A DNA stretch of 64,000 bases from assembly GCA_023251875.1 (NCBI GenBank), contig JAHEXY010000009.1:183516-247515 (forward strand), in the 5' to 3' direction. The stretch comes from Bacteroidota bacterium (GTDB taxonomy: Bacteria; Bacteroidota; Bacteroidia; JAHEXY01). Positions 27,379 through 36,610 of the stretch are shown here, piece by piece (position 1 is the first letter of the stretch; the number at the start of each line of letters is the position of its first letter). The position numbers and the translations under genes are program-made. The notes beneath the pieces were generated by a model. That model was given only the letters and a program-made list of their open reading frames with translations. It was not told the DNA's origin and searched no databases.

Positions 27379-28286
27379 ATACAGGCAAATAATTCTTGTA
27401 AACGATTTCGCATTTTTTCTTCCACCCTTGAAAGCACATCAGGATAATGCTTTATTTCATAGTTTTTTACTTTTTTTAATACCTGTGCTGTTTTTAGTGT
27501 AGGTTCTAAATTCAAACTTTCAAATAATTGAGAAGTAATATTTTCAGGCTTAGCCACAAAATCTTCATGCCTCACCACTATTTTATGCTTTAGATTAGCA
27601 ATAAATTCCCAATTGATTAGAATATGGTATGCAATTTTATCTATTTCACTTATACTTAACCACCATTCTGCTTTTTCATAGGGTACCCAGTCAGGAACTT
27701 TATAATCCTTCAATATTGTATAGGGCCAAAAAACTGTTGGCGATTTTATTGAAACATTGTTATACCATTTCTTCTCCAAAAAAGAATTAATAATATCATT
27801 AGGATTTCTTATTGTAATAACATTTGAGATAGTAGGAAAAGAAATACTTAAACTTTTTAATGCCATGATTGCATTAGGAAGTTTAACAGCCAGCCTTATT
27901 TTATCAATAGTATTTTCAATATCCTTTTTTCTGTATTTTCCCTCTAGTCTATTATGAATTTCTATTTCGTCTTTTATATTCATTATATAGCTGTCGTCTC
28001 CTTTATTAAAATTTAAATACCGGCCTGTAATAGCTCCAATTAGCAGTTCTTCATAACAATAAGCTTTAAATAATAAATGTAAACGATCTTTTTCTTCATT
28101 ACCATTGCACTGATTAATAATAGAAGTAAGTGCAATAAGTGTAGGCGGTTCAAAACTATATTCAACGCCTTGGGCAGTACCAATTAAATTTCCAACAATA
28201 GTAGTTCCTGATCTTTCAGTTCCGGAAACCATAATCATATTGTTAACAATATGGTCGGCAATGGGAGATATTTGCAAGCTCATCAT
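27375..28286 (-). CDS. Sulfotransferase family protein
   Basis: This 303-aa protein has the 5'-phosphosulfate loop of PAPS-dependent sulfotransferases, SGTERSGTT at residues 21-29, and a plausible 3'-phosphate site in TIRNPNDIINSF (residues about 160-171). The family transfers sulfate from PAPS to hydroxyl or amino groups, here probably of a surface sugar. It is the last gene of a minus-strand operon of about ten genes and lies 11 bases after the SDR gene. Donor genes for PAPS are not in the window. Confidence 0.8.
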   Translation of the reverse strand: MMSLQISPIADHIVNNMIMVSGTERSGTTIVGNLIGTAQGVEYSFEPPTLIALTSIINQCNGNEEKDRLHLLFKAYCYEELLIGAITGRYLNFNKGDDSYIMNIKDEIEIHNRLEGKYRKKDIENTIDKIRLAVKLPNAIMALKSLSISFPTISNVITIRNPNDIINSFLEKKWYNNVSIKSPTVFWPYTILKDYKVPDWVPYEKAEWWLSISEIDKIAYHILINWEFIANLKHKIVVRHEDFVAKPENITSQLFESLNLEPTLKTAQVLKKVKNYEIKHYPDVLSRVEEKMRNRLQELFACI

Positions 28287-28297
28287 TTAGAAATAAA

Positions 28298-29038
28298 TTA
28301 AATAGCTGTCCATCCTCCATCAACCATTAAATTATGCCCGGTAATGTACCGGGCTTCATCTGACAATAAGAATGATACAGCAGGTGCTACATCATCGGGT
28401 GTACCCATTCTATTAAGAGGTACTTTTTCTTCATAATTTTTAACAAACACCGGATTTTGATTATCAAAAATACCCCCCGGGGAAACACAGTTAGCCCTTA
28501 TCCCGTATTTACCAAAGCAAGATGCCAAATAACGAGTAAAGTTAATCAAACCTCCTTTTATGGCTGAATACCCCGGTCCATTAGTCATTTGGGTACCTTT
28601 ATAAATACTAAAATCAGGCCCAACTGCGCCATAAATAGATGCTATATTTACAATTGAACCTGATTGTTGTTTTTTCATGTGTTTTAAAACTGTTTGACAA
28701 AAAACAAAATAGCTGGTTAATTGCATGTCTAAATTTTTTCGCCAGCAGTCAGGCGAAAAATCTTCAAATGAATTGCCCCAATCTGATGTTCTGGGATAGG
28801 CGCTGTTTACAAGGCCATCAATTCTTCCAAATGTATTCAAAACACTTTCTACTGTTTTTAGAATTGAATCATCAGAAGTTATATCGGTTTTAATTTCAAA
28901 TTTATTTAAATCATTTTCAGATGAAATATCAGCATTTATAGCAATGCCACCTTCTTTTATAATATCCTTTACAAAGGCTGCTCCCAACAAACCTTTACCA
29001 CCGGTAACAATAATTATTTTATCTTTTAAACGTAACAT
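28298..29038 (-). CDS. Short-chain dehydrogenase, PtmA-like
   Basis: This 246-aa classical SDR has cofactor loop VTGGKGLLGAAF (residues 11-22), NSA at 78-80, and catalytic S134, Y157 and K161 (YSAIK). The C-terminal PGG motif and the GHNLMVDGGW ending are typical. In the Campylobacter ptm cluster an SDR (PtmA) sits with PtmB/LegF and PtmF; the same trio of families lies side by side here. A PtmA-like role in supplying the amino sugar precursor for legionaminic acid is therefore a reasonable but unproven reading. Confidence 0.85.
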   Translation of the reverse strand: MLRLKDKIIIVTGGKGLLGAAFVKDIIKEGGIAINADISSENDLNKFEIKTDITSDDSILKTVESVLNTFGRIDGLVNSAYPRTSDWGNSFEDFSPDCWRKNLDMQLTSYFVFCQTVLKHMKKQQSGSIVNIASIYGAVGPDFSIYKGTQMTNGPGYSAIKGGLINFTRYLASCFGKYGIRANCVSPGGIFDNQNPVFVKNYEEKVPLNRMGTPDDVAPAVSFLLSDEARYITGHNLMVDGGWTAI

Positions 29039-29049
29039 ATTACACTTTA

Positions 29050-29976
29050 TTAATTTCCAATACAGATTTTAAGAACTTCTAATGAGTCATCAAAAGAGTT
29101 CATTGATTTTTTTTTATTTAGAGAATCTAAAAAATATTTCATTTGTAGCGCATACATTGCATCAACATCTAACTTCTTTTTCTCATCTCCAAATATTAAT
29201 TCCTTATTTTTAAAGACGGCTTCAAGCAACAAATCTACTTGGTAAGTAGCATCTTCACAAATAATTTCAAGGCTTCTTTTTGCATCTCGCCTATAATAGT
29301 TAAGAATTATATTAGCCATGTAATCCTTATAATCAAGTAAATAATTAGCATAATCTATTGCTGATATTTTCAAATGTGAATTATGCCGAAAGGTTCTTTG
29401 AACATTTATAGGGCAACCCAACATCCAATATACATAATCCAATTCGTGAATTAAATCCAAATGAACTCCACCTCCCATTTCAACATTGGCGCTATAGTTT
29501 TTCCTAAAATCAAGTTGAGGCCGCCATTCCGGCAAATAAGAGCCACAATACACATTCACTTCATTTATTTTAGAAATATTTGAAGTAGCAATTAATTTCT
29601 TTATAAAATTTAATGCTGGGTGAAACCTCAAATTACAACCTACATACGTTAAAATATTTTTTTGCTTTATTTCATCTGCAATTTTTGCTGCATTTTTTAA
29701 AGAATGTAAAGAGGGCTTTTCGATAAATAATGGCTTTTCAAATTTTAAACACTCTATAATTGTTTCTTCGTGTAAAATGGTAGGATTGGATATAATTATA
29801 AAGTCAGGATCTATTTTTAATTCATCTAAACTATAAATATTTTCAATAGTATCTTTAGGTAGCGAAAATTTGCTACTACGAAGCGCATAGAACTGAACAT
29901 CCTCTCTGAGTAAATTATGAAGAGTATTAATATGTCGGTTGGCAATAGACCCTAAGCCTATAATAAGGACGTTCAT
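29050..29976 (-). CDS. Gfo/Idh/MocA family oxidoreductase
   Basis: This 308-aa protein has Rossmann motif IIGLGSIANRHINTL (residues about 5-19) and EKPSLHS carrying the conserved EKP lysine (residues about 90-96). The substrate domain contains GGGVHLDLIHELDYVYW. It overlaps the cytidylyltransferase by 4 bases. In its position next to LegF and the SDR it matches the layout of Campylobacter ptmF; the exact reaction there is not settled, so I give only the family. Confidence 0.85.
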   Translation of the reverse strand: MNVLIIGLGSIANRHINTLHNLLREDVQFYALRSSKFSLPKDTIENIYSLDELKIDPDFIIISNPTILHEETIIECLKFEKPLFIEKPSLHSLKNAAKIADEIKQKNILTYVGCNLRFHPALNFIKKLIATSNISKINEVNVYCGSYLPEWRPQLDFRKNYSANVEMGGGVHLDLIHELDYVYWMLGCPINVQRTFRHNSHLKISAIDYANYLLDYKDYMANIILNYYRRDAKRSLEIICEDATYQVDLLLEAVFKNKELIFGDEKKKLDVDAMYALQMKYFLDSLNKKKSMNSFDDSLEVLKICIGN

Positions 29977-30689
29977 ATTTTAAACCCTAATTTATTGTTA
30001 GCTACTAAGTAATCCATCATTAAAAAATCGGTTTCATTATCTATATCAAAACAAATATGAGGCATTAAATAAATAAGAGATTTTTGTGTTACCGGCTTTA
30101 CAAATTCATTGGTAAAAAAAAATCTTCTATAAATGTAAAAAGAAGCATTCATGTCATACACTTTAGGGCCTTGCTGCCTTGAAACAATATTTCCTAGTGG
30201 TTTTACCAGATCATAATATCCATTTTCTTTTTTTTCAACTTGATTAAAATAGGGGCTTCGATGAGGTTCAGATACTGAAAATATATTATATGCATTTTCA
30301 TCTTTTAATAAAACTTGAAATGCAGTATCTAAATCTTCAAGCGTTCTCAATGGTGCGGTTACATCCAAATCAAGCAGATAATCATATTTTAGTTGTCCTT
30401 TATTTTCCATATAACCTAGCACATGTTTCAATGCATCTACCTTGCCGGAATGATCTTGGGCCAATTCTATTGGCCGTCTATACTCAGTAGGTAATCCAAA
30501 TGCTTCAGCCACTTTAGCAATATCATCACTATCTGTTGAAAGCACTATATGAGCATTGTATTTTTCAGCAAATAAACGAGCATGATTTAAAGAATAATGC
30601 AACAAAGGAAGGCCTGCTAATTTTCTAATATTCTTACCTGGAACTCCTTTTGAGCCTCCTCTTGCACATATAGTAACTAAAATGTTCAT
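29973..30689 (-). CDS. legF: CMP-nonulosonate synthetase (acylneuraminate cytidylyltransferase)
   Basis: This 238-aa protein has the NeuA-type start ICARGGSKGVPGKNIRKLAG (residues 8-27), the mononucleotide-binding loop, plus LDLDVTAPLRTLEDL for metal and CTP binding. The NeuA/LegF/PseF family makes CMP-activated sialic-acid-like sugars from CTP. Unlike the SpsF-like protein at 7370 it is a canonical family member. Neighbours LegG-like and LegI-like in the same operon point to CMP-legionaminate or a close isomer; the symbol reflects that inference. Confidence 0.85.
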   Translation of the reverse strand: MNILVTICARGGSKGVPGKNIRKLAGLPLLHYSLNHARLFAEKYNAHIVLSTDSDDIAKVAEAFGLPTEYRRPIELAQDHSGKVDALKHVLGYMENKGQLKYDYLLDLDVTAPLRTLEDLDTAFQVLLKDENAYNIFSVSEPHRSPYFNQVEKKENGYYDLVKPLGNIVSRQQGPKVYDMNASFYIYRRFFFTNEFVKPVTQKSLIYLMPHICFDIDNETDFLMMDYLVANNKLGFKI

Positions 30690-30705
30690 AAAAATAATTT
30701 AAAAA

Positions 30706-31749
30706 TCATCTGTAAAATTGAAGTAATTTTTTCTTGCTATTATAAGCATCTTGCCCATGTTCAGCTATCCATGATGCTACAATAGTATTGTATACTTCCT
30801 TATGATGTATCCTATTTCCAATGAAAAAATTAGAATACGTTTTTGAAAATTTTTGCTTGTACATAAACAATTCATCCTCTTTTCTGTTAGTAATACCACC
30901 ACCTAAATTAAACCATTTCATTTTTTTATCTATTGACCATTTAATTGTATTTGTTAATAGCAAATTGCCGGCAGGAATTTTTGAAAACTGTAAATTCCTG
31001 GCAGAAAGATAATAGGTAACAATATTATTACATGCAAAAAAAAGAGCTGAAGCATAAGTTACTCCTTCTCTCACTATTTTAGCCAAAAAAACTGTATCTG
31101 TTAATTCATCAAATAACTTGTAATAATAATCACGGGGAAAATAATAAAATGCATTTGCATTTACATTTTTCATCGTTTCATTATACATTAATATAAATTC
31201 CTCTAATGATTGGGTAGAATTGGAAATTTCAAATTGATAAGCCTCTTTTTCAAGTTTTCTTACAAGATTACGATTGGTAGGGCTGAACTGGTTTTTCCAA
31301 ATCACATCCCAATTTTGATGTAAATCTAATAATACAATAGTTCTATTATAAAAATTATCAATTTCGATGGAAAAGCGTTTATCTGTATTATATAAGTAAT
31401 GGTAACGAACAAATTCTGAAACAAAATGGCTTTGTTCAGCATGTGCTAAAAATGCATTTTCAGCTTTCAAAAAAAAACTTTCATCGTTACAATAGGGGCC
31501 GCAATACCCATATGGTGATGACAAATCATAATAGGAAGAAAATGGTTTATCAAAACCTAATTTTATATAAGGATAGATGAAAATGGAACTATCTTCTTCC
31601 GCAACAAAAATTTCATATTGGCCTTTTTGAATTTCAGCATCTAATTGTAAAAAAGCAGGTTGATAGTATATATCTAATTTCAACTGAAAATTATATAACA
31701 GTTGATTGTACTGACTAAAATTATCTTTATGGAATATCGTTATTTTCAA
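30706..31749 (-). CDS. FemAB/BioF2-like GNAT acyltransferase
   Basis: This 347-aa protein has the double-GNAT plan of the FemAB-like acetyltransferase_6 group. It contains SSPYGYCGPYC in the first half, then NRNLVRKLEKEAYQFE, and ASALFFACNNIVTYYLSARN with a final WFNLGGG. The group transfers acyl or aminoacyl groups, often onto amino sugars or peptidoglycan bridges. It overlaps the DegT-like gene by 4 bases (ATGA), so the two are coupled. The likely role is N-acylation of the amino sugar made by its neighbour (inference). Confidence 0.75.
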   Translation of the reverse strand: MKITIFHKDNFSQYNQLLYNFQLKLDIYYQPAFLQLDAEIQKGQYEIFVAEEDSSIFIYPYIKLGFDKPFSSYYDLSSPYGYCGPYCNDESFFLKAENAFLAHAEQSHFVSEFVRYHYLYNTDKRFSIEIDNFYNRTIVLLDLHQNWDVIWKNQFSPTNRNLVRKLEKEAYQFEISNSTQSLEEFILMYNETMKNVNANAFYYFPRDYYYKLFDELTDTVFLAKIVREGVTYASALFFACNNIVTYYLSARNLQFSKIPAGNLLLTNTIKWSIDKKMKWFNLGGGITNRKEDELFMYKQKFSKTYSNFFIGNRIHHKEVYNTIVASWIAEHGQDAYNSKKKLLQFYR

Positions 31750-32786
31750 TTTCCTAAATAAAATTTTTTTATAACCGCATTCAATCTATCCATATCTTCA
31801 AAATCATATCGTTGATCAATATGAAAGCTTAATAATATCTCGCTCTCTTTTGAATGAGCATCTAACCAATGAATTGCCGGAAAAACACCACTATTAAAAC
31901 AGTAATTTCTTAATTCATTTCTACACTTAGCTTTCACCATACCATACATGTATTCTCCTTCTATTAATGTTAATTGAGATACCTTGTCTATTTTTTCTTT
32001 TAAATAATTAAAGTTTTCTATTCGCTTTTGTTTTATTGCATCTAAATTTAAACTATTAAGAATTTTCATTTCACAATCTTGAGCAATTATAATTTCATCT
32101 ATTTTATTTAAGCTTTCCTCAGCCTCTTTATAAAGAGAAAGGTACTTAGCTTCCGCTACTTCATCTCTATTTTTGTAATATAATTCCTTAAAATATCCAG
32201 CTTCTTTCTTTAAATTAAAATAAGTTGTTTTCATTTCTCTTTTTGAAATACCAACATTATCTAAATAAGCAACAGATAGTTCTAAAAACAAAAATTTTCG
32301 AAAACTATTAAATGCAAAGTCTCCTTGAAATTTATTAATATCCAAAGGTGCTTGTACAAAATCTTCAATAACGATAGCTCCCTTTTTCTTTGCGATTAAA
32401 TTTAATTGTTGAATTTGTAAATTTTGATACCCGTTAAAATGGACAAACAAAATAACATCCGATTCACCAATTGAATTTTTAAGAACATCAAGATTGCTGT
32501 ACTTTTTAACTATTAAACTTAGCGGTTTTAATTTATAGGACACCCTATTTAAACTTTCCATGCAAAAGTTTTCCGGAATCCATAAGTGAATACTATTTTT
32601 TTTGAGTGATGCTAAAATAGCAGCAAAAGCATCCGATCCTGTTTCAAAATAGTTTCTTTTTTTATTTTTAATCTGCTTAGGAAAGTAGAAATCAGATTGC
32701 GAATTTATATGGCTCCCTAGAAGAAAATTAGCATGATCTAATTCACAAAAATCACCCCCTATGTATTTTATTGATTTTTTTTTCAC
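31746..32786 (-). CDS. Divergent DegT-like PLP aminotransferase fold protein
   Basis: This 346-aa protein retains the outline of fold-type I sugar aminotransferases: ETGSDAFAAILASLK in the PLP phosphate loop, VIEDFVQAPLD for the ring-binding Asp, and GDFAFNSFRKFL carrying the probable PLP lysine (K in SFRKF). The rest is far from typical DegT members, with a Lys/Glu-rich mid region. It lies between the LegG-like epimerase (2-base gap) and the FemAB-like acyltransferase (4-base overlap). It could be an active aminotransferase of unusual substrate; family placement is moderate. Confidence 0.65.
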   Translation of the reverse strand: MKKKSIKYIGGDFCELDHANFLLGSHINSQSDFYFPKQIKNKKRNYFETGSDAFAAILASLKKNSIHLWIPENFCMESLNRVSYKLKPLSLIVKKYSNLDVLKNSIGESDVILFVHFNGYQNLQIQQLNLIAKKKGAIVIEDFVQAPLDINKFQGDFAFNSFRKFLFLELSVAYLDNVGISKREMKTTYFNLKKEAGYFKELYYKNRDEVAEAKYLSLYKEAEESLNKIDEIIIAQDCEMKILNSLNLDAIKQKRIENFNYLKEKIDKVSQLTLIEGEYMYGMVKAKCRNELRNYCFNSGVFPAIHWLDAHSKESEILLSFHIDQRYDFEDMDRLNAVIKKFYLGN

Positions 32787-32788
32787 TG

Positions 32789-33955
32789 TTAAAACACATC
32801 TTTTTTCATTAATAAGGAAGCTCGATTCATGTTTTCATTGATAAAATTGAGTATTCTATCTGCAGCATGTCCATCACCGTATTTATTAGGTTGGCTTACA
32901 AACTTAGCCTTAAAATCATCACTTAATGCATAGGGAATTACGGATACTATTTTTTTAATATCAAGTTCTACATTCATTACATTGGCATTGGCTAATCTTC
33001 CTTGCTGCCGTTTTCCAACATTTAAAACAGGTAGTTTGAATGATTGGGCTTCAACCAAGCCACTTGAAGAATTCCCTATCATAAGAGACGCATATTTTAA
33101 TATCGAATAATAGCGTGTTTGACCAAGGCTTTCTTTAAACGTAATATTTTTATTTTTTGCACAGAGTGCAAGTAAGGCATTATTAATTTCCCGCCCACCG
33201 ATATCAAAATTAGAAGCAGTAACAAGCACGTGAAAAGAACCGTGCAGCACCAATTGCTCAAGCAAACTTGTTACAAAAGAAGGATTCATTTCATTACCTA
33301 TTGTTTCAGGATGAAAGGTGGCAATAATAAGTTCTTTATCTAATGGAATATTTAAATCACCATACAAATCTTCTTTATTTACATATTGCATGTTAAGAAT
33401 TTGATCAAGGCCGGGCTCTCCTGCCAGGCAAATTCTCCAGCTTTCTTCTCCCATCTTTAATAAATTATCTCTTGCAATTTCAGTTGCCGGAAAATGCAGA
33501 TGTGCTATTTTTGCTAAGGCATGACGTACTTGATTATCGATAAGGCCCTCTGTAATATCGCCACCTGAAATATGACCTACTGGAACATCTAACACCAATG
33601 CAACAGAAGCAATAGCCAAGAGTTCGTACCTATCTCCTAATATTAAAATAATATCCGGCCTGTCTTGCAAAAAATAATCACCTATTTGTTTTGACAGTAC
33701 AGACAGTTCATCATGTTTATGATAATTTTTTTTGTTTTCTTCTAAGAATGGAAACAGCGATGTAATTTGAAAATTATCTTTCTTAATAAAGTCAATGGTA
33801 TGGCCATAAGAATGGAGCAAATGAGAACCCCCAACTAAAAGTTTTAATGAAAATGCAGCATTAGCATTTATCTTTTTTAATAAAGGAAATAGCAATCCAT
33901 ATTCAGCACGTGTAGAAGTAAAAACGGCTATGTTTAATTTTTTATTCAAGTTCAC
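32789..33955 (-). CDS. legG: UDP/GDP-sugar 2-epimerase (hydrolysing), NeuC/LegG family
   Basis: This 388-aa GT-B-fold epimerase has STRAEYGLLFPLLKKI at residues 14-29, GGSHLLHSYGHT, ILGDRYELLAIA, GHISGGDITEG and a C-terminal MIGNSSSGLVEA, all diagnostic of the hydrolysing NeuC/LegG/SiaA group. It releases the nucleotide and epimerises at C2 to give the mannosamine-type substrate of the synthase. It overlaps the synthase gene by 14 bases. LegG acting on the 2,4-diacetamido-trideoxy sugar is favoured by context, but a GlcNAc-type substrate is not excluded. Confidence 0.9.
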   Translation of the reverse strand: MNLNKKLNIAVFTSTRAEYGLLFPLLKKINANAAFSLKLLVGGSHLLHSYGHTIDFIKKDNFQITSLFPFLEENKKNYHKHDELSVLSKQIGDYFLQDRPDIILILGDRYELLAIASVALVLDVPVGHISGGDITEGLIDNQVRHALAKIAHLHFPATEIARDNLLKMGEESWRICLAGEPGLDQILNMQYVNKEDLYGDLNIPLDKELIIATFHPETIGNEMNPSFVTSLLEQLVLHGSFHVLVTASNFDIGGREINNALLALCAKNKNITFKESLGQTRYYSILKYASLMIGNSSSGLVEAQSFKLPVLNVGKRQQGRLANANVMNVELDIKKIVSVIPYALSDDFKAKFVSQPNKYGDGHAADRILNFINENMNRASLLMKKDVF

Positions 33956-34973
33956 TCTTTATAACTGGATTGCCTTTTTTTACATTAGTTTTAAGTTTTC
34001 TTCCAACAATTTCATCAAATTGTGATGCCGAAAAACCTCCGTTTATTAATGGCCGCTTTGAAGTTACATCATTTTGAGTAATTATTTGGCCTCCTGTTAA
34101 ATTAGTATTCCAAAAAAGGCCTTTGGTAATGGTTTGTTTAATATCAAGTTCAATAACTGTGGGCTGTTTAATACCATCACCCAACATTGCTTTTTCAACA
34201 TTTCTAATCTGTTTTACCAACAAGTTTAATTCTTCTGGCGACAAAGAAGCTTTATGATCCGGACCTTTCATGTTTTGATCAAGGGTAAAATGCTTTTCAA
34301 TGATCTTAGCTCCTAATGCAACTGCTGCTATTGACACTTCTGTGCCTATAGTATGATCTGAATAGCCGGCAATAGTATTAAAGGTGTTTTTTAAGGTTTG
34401 AATTGCCTTTAAATTAATAGAATCAAATGGAGCAGGATAACTGGATGTACAATGTAATAAACAAACCTTAGTTGCTCCGTTATCTATGAGTGTATGATAA
34501 GCAATTTCTACTTCTTTAAGGGTAGCCATACCTGTGGAAAGAATTACTTCTCTTTTTTTTTGCCCTACTTTTCGCAAGTAAGGAATATTGGTTATTTCTC
34601 CCGATCCAATTTTAATTACTGCAAGATTTAATTCATCAACAAGAAAATCAAGGCTCTTTTCTTCATCAGGAGTAGATAGAAATTTTATCTGATGCTGATC
34701 ACAATATTCCTTCAACTCTTTAAAATCCTCATGTTTTAACTCAAGCTGTTTGAGCATTTGATATTGCGAAGTATCTTCCCCATCATTTATTTTTTGATAG
34801 CTTGCTTTTGGCGCATCATGATGCAAAAGTTCTTCTGTTATCCATGTTTGAAATTTTACATAATCCACACCTGCTTGTTTGGCAACATCAATCAGCCTTT
34901 TAGCCAAGTTAATATCTCCATTATGGTTTACACCGGCTTCGGCAATAATAATAACCTTGTCATGCTTTAACAT
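33942..34973 (-). CDS. legI: NeuB/LegI-family nonulosonic acid synthase
   Basis: This 343-aa protein has AEAGVNHNGDINLAKRLI (residues 11-28), VDYVKFQTW, KFLSTPDEEKSLDFL, VIKIGSGEITN, HCTSSYPAP, GYSDHT, IIEKHFTLD and the GPDHKASL loop. A C-terminal SAF domain closes the protein. It condenses PEP with an N-acylated mannosamine derivative to form a nonulosonic acid. Together with the overlapping LegG-like and the downstream LegF-like genes it forms a complete epimerase, synthase and CMP-activation set. Family assignment is firm, the sugar is inferred. Confidence 0.92.
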   Translation of the reverse strand: MLKHDKVIIIAEAGVNHNGDINLAKRLIDVAKQAGVDYVKFQTWITEELLHHDAPKASYQKINDGEDTSQYQMLKQLELKHEDFKELKEYCDQHQIKFLSTPDEEKSLDFLVDELNLAVIKIGSGEITNIPYLRKVGQKKREVILSTGMATLKEVEIAYHTLIDNGATKVCLLHCTSSYPAPFDSINLKAIQTLKNTFNTIAGYSDHTIGTEVSIAAVALGAKIIEKHFTLDQNMKGPDHKASLSPEELNLLVKQIRNVEKAMLGDGIKQPTVIELDIKQTITKGLFWNTNLTGGQIITQNDVTSKRPLINGGFSASQFDEIVGRKLKTNVKKGNPVIKSELE

Positions 34974-34976
34974 AAA

Positions 34977-35660
34977 TTACTTTTGGGCAATGATGATGTA
35001 TTCACTCACTTTATGAGTTCTATTATAATTGGTAAATTCCAAAAGATCGATACTTATGATTTTGAAGTGCTTATTATAAAACTCTTCAATGGATTTTTCA
35101 TCCATTAATCGTACAAGGCCCTTGCCTTGTAGTGGGCCATTTTTAATTTCTTGATATTCCAGTTCTGATATTTTAACCGATTCTTGACTATACACGTTTT
35201 TCTCTGAAAAAGTTCGAGAATAGAATAATCCTTCTTTTTTCAATACCCTGGCAATTTCAGCATAAATCTTTTTGGCATTATCTTGGTTGTTTCCATAAAT
35301 GCATTCAACATCTATTACTGCATCAAAATAACCATCTGTAAACATGTTTAAATTCACCACATCTCCTACTCTTAAATCAGCCATTAAACCTTCTTGGGTT
35401 AATCGATTTTTAGCTCTGGTTATGGCCGTTTCACTACCATCAATTCCATACGCTTGAAACCCTTCCCTTGATAAATACCAAATATTAGCACCCGGTCCAC
35501 AACCTACCTCTAAAATTCTAATTTGATTTCTATTTTTGTTATAAAAGTTTCGAGCTATAAAACGTACCAAACTTTCAGCCGGATACTTACCCCATTCATT
35601 ATTTTTAAAAACATCTTCCCAAACAGGATCCCAGCTTGTGTTGGTCAAAATCATATTCAT
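34977..35660 (-). CDS. Class I SAM methyltransferase, paralog of 35846-36472
   Basis: This 227-aa protein has motif I ILEVGCGPGANIWYLSREGFQAYGIDGS (residues about 49-76) and VIDVECIYG near motif IV. It is clearly a paralog of the next methyltransferase: SREGF-AYGIDGS, SWDPVWE and AESLVRFIARNFY are shared. The two are separated only by a tandem repeat of about 90 bases, consistent with local duplication. Three bases separate it from the legI-like gene. It probably methylates a surface-sugar hydroxyl or amine. Confidence 0.83.
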   Translation of the reverse strand: MNMILTNTSWDPVWEDVFKNNEWGKYPAESLVRFIARNFYNKNRNQIRILEVGCGPGANIWYLSREGFQAYGIDGSETAITRAKNRLTQEGLMADLRVGDVVNLNMFTDGYFDAVIDVECIYGNNQDNAKKIYAEIARVLKKEGLFYSRTFSEKNVYSQESVKISELEYQEIKNGPLQGKGLVRLMDEKSIEEFYNKHFKIISIDLLEFTNYNRTHKVSEYIIIAQK

Positions 35661-35846
35661 ATGTACATTATTTGTTTTTAAAAGTCATATGGTATACGCC
35701 ATGCGATGTTCATCAGTGTTTGTTCACAGGTTAGGTGCATGGCTATTTCATATGTAGATAATTTGATTTTTAAATGTCATATGGTACGCCATGCTATCTT
35801 CATCAGTATTTGTGCACTGTTCGTGCATGGTTATTTCATAAAACAT
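35656..35846. repeat. Tandem repeat, 90-base unit, two copies plus a partial third
   Basis: A unit starting TTCATATGTA at about 35656 recurs from about 35747 and starts again at about 35837. Copies share GTCATATGG, ACGCCATGC, TTCATCAGT and TATTTCATA with about 80 percent identity by eye. Each copy holds an inverted pair GCCATGC...GCATGG that can form a hairpin. The first unit touches the start of one methyltransferase paralog, and the partial third touches the end of the other. Confidence 0.75.
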
Positions 35847-36472
35847 TATTTTTCTGCAACAACAATATATTCGCTTACTTTTTTTATGCCATTATCTATT
35901 GTATACTCCGATAGGTCAATGTTTTTAATTTTAAACTTATCATAAAGATCACAAAGGTCTTTTTTATTAATTTTTCGTATATATCCTTTATCTGTATGCA
36001 AAACAGTATGAAATTCTGAAAATGCTTCAGAATAAAATAATCCTGAATTATTGAGCACCCGGTAAATTTCAGACAAAATTTTCCTTGTTGCTTCCATTTT
36101 ATTCGTACAAAGACTTTCAAGATCAATAACAACATCAAAATAACCATCCGGAAATACATTTAAATCAAGAACATCGCCAACATGTAACTCAGCCTTAAGA
36201 TTGTCAAATGATAATTTCTTTTCTGCAAGTTCTATAGCCGTTTTACTACCATCAATGCCATAGGCCTTAAATCCTTCTCTTGATAAATACCATAGATTGG
36301 CTCCCGAACCACAGCCCACATCTAAAACTTTAATCTCACCTCTATTTTTAGAATAAAAATTTCTAGCCATAAACCGAACCAAATTTTCAGAAGGATATCC
36401 TCTCCATTTACTAACCTTAAAAACGTTTTCCCAAACAGGATCCCAGCTTTGGTTTACCATTGTTGTATTCAT
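35846..36472 (-). CDS. Class I SAM methyltransferase, first gene of right-arm operon
   Basis: This 208-aa protein has motif I VLDVGCGSGANLWYLSREGF (residues 49-68) and VIDLESLCTNKMEA near motif IV. It is 19 residues shorter than its paralog at 34977-35660, the missing part lying between the core and the C-terminal strand pair (VSEYIVVAEK versus VSEYIIIAQK). It is the most upstream gene of the minus-strand operon that runs to the sulfotransferase. Substrate unknown. Confidence 0.82.
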   Translation of the reverse strand: MNTTMVNQSWDPVWENVFKVSKWRGYPSENLVRFMARNFYSKNRGEIKVLDVGCGSGANLWYLSREGFKAYGIDGSKTAIELAEKKLSFDNLKAELHVGDVLDLNVFPDGYFDVVIDLESLCTNKMEATRKILSEIYRVLNNSGLFYSEAFSEFHTVLHTDKGYIRKINKKDLCDLYDKFKIKNIDLSEYTIDNGIKKVSEYIVVAEK

Positions 36473-36548
36473 AATTGTAGAATTGCAAAATGCATTTATA
36501 ATAGGCCTAAAATTAGGAAATATCTCTAACTATTGATTCTTTTATTAG

Positions 36549-36579
36549 TTTTTTATTTCACCCAAATTGAGTACCTTTG
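36549..36579 (+). promoter_or_regulatory. Promoter for the radical SAM gene
   Basis: TACCTTTG at 36572-36579 fits TAnnTTTG exactly. A TTTT at 36549-36552 is at the 19-base spacing where TTTG is expected. The predicted start, about 36586, gives a 25-base leader before the ATG at 36611. Confidence 0.5.
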
Positions 36580-36610
36580 ACGCTTGTAACTAACTATATT
36601 ACTTAAATAA

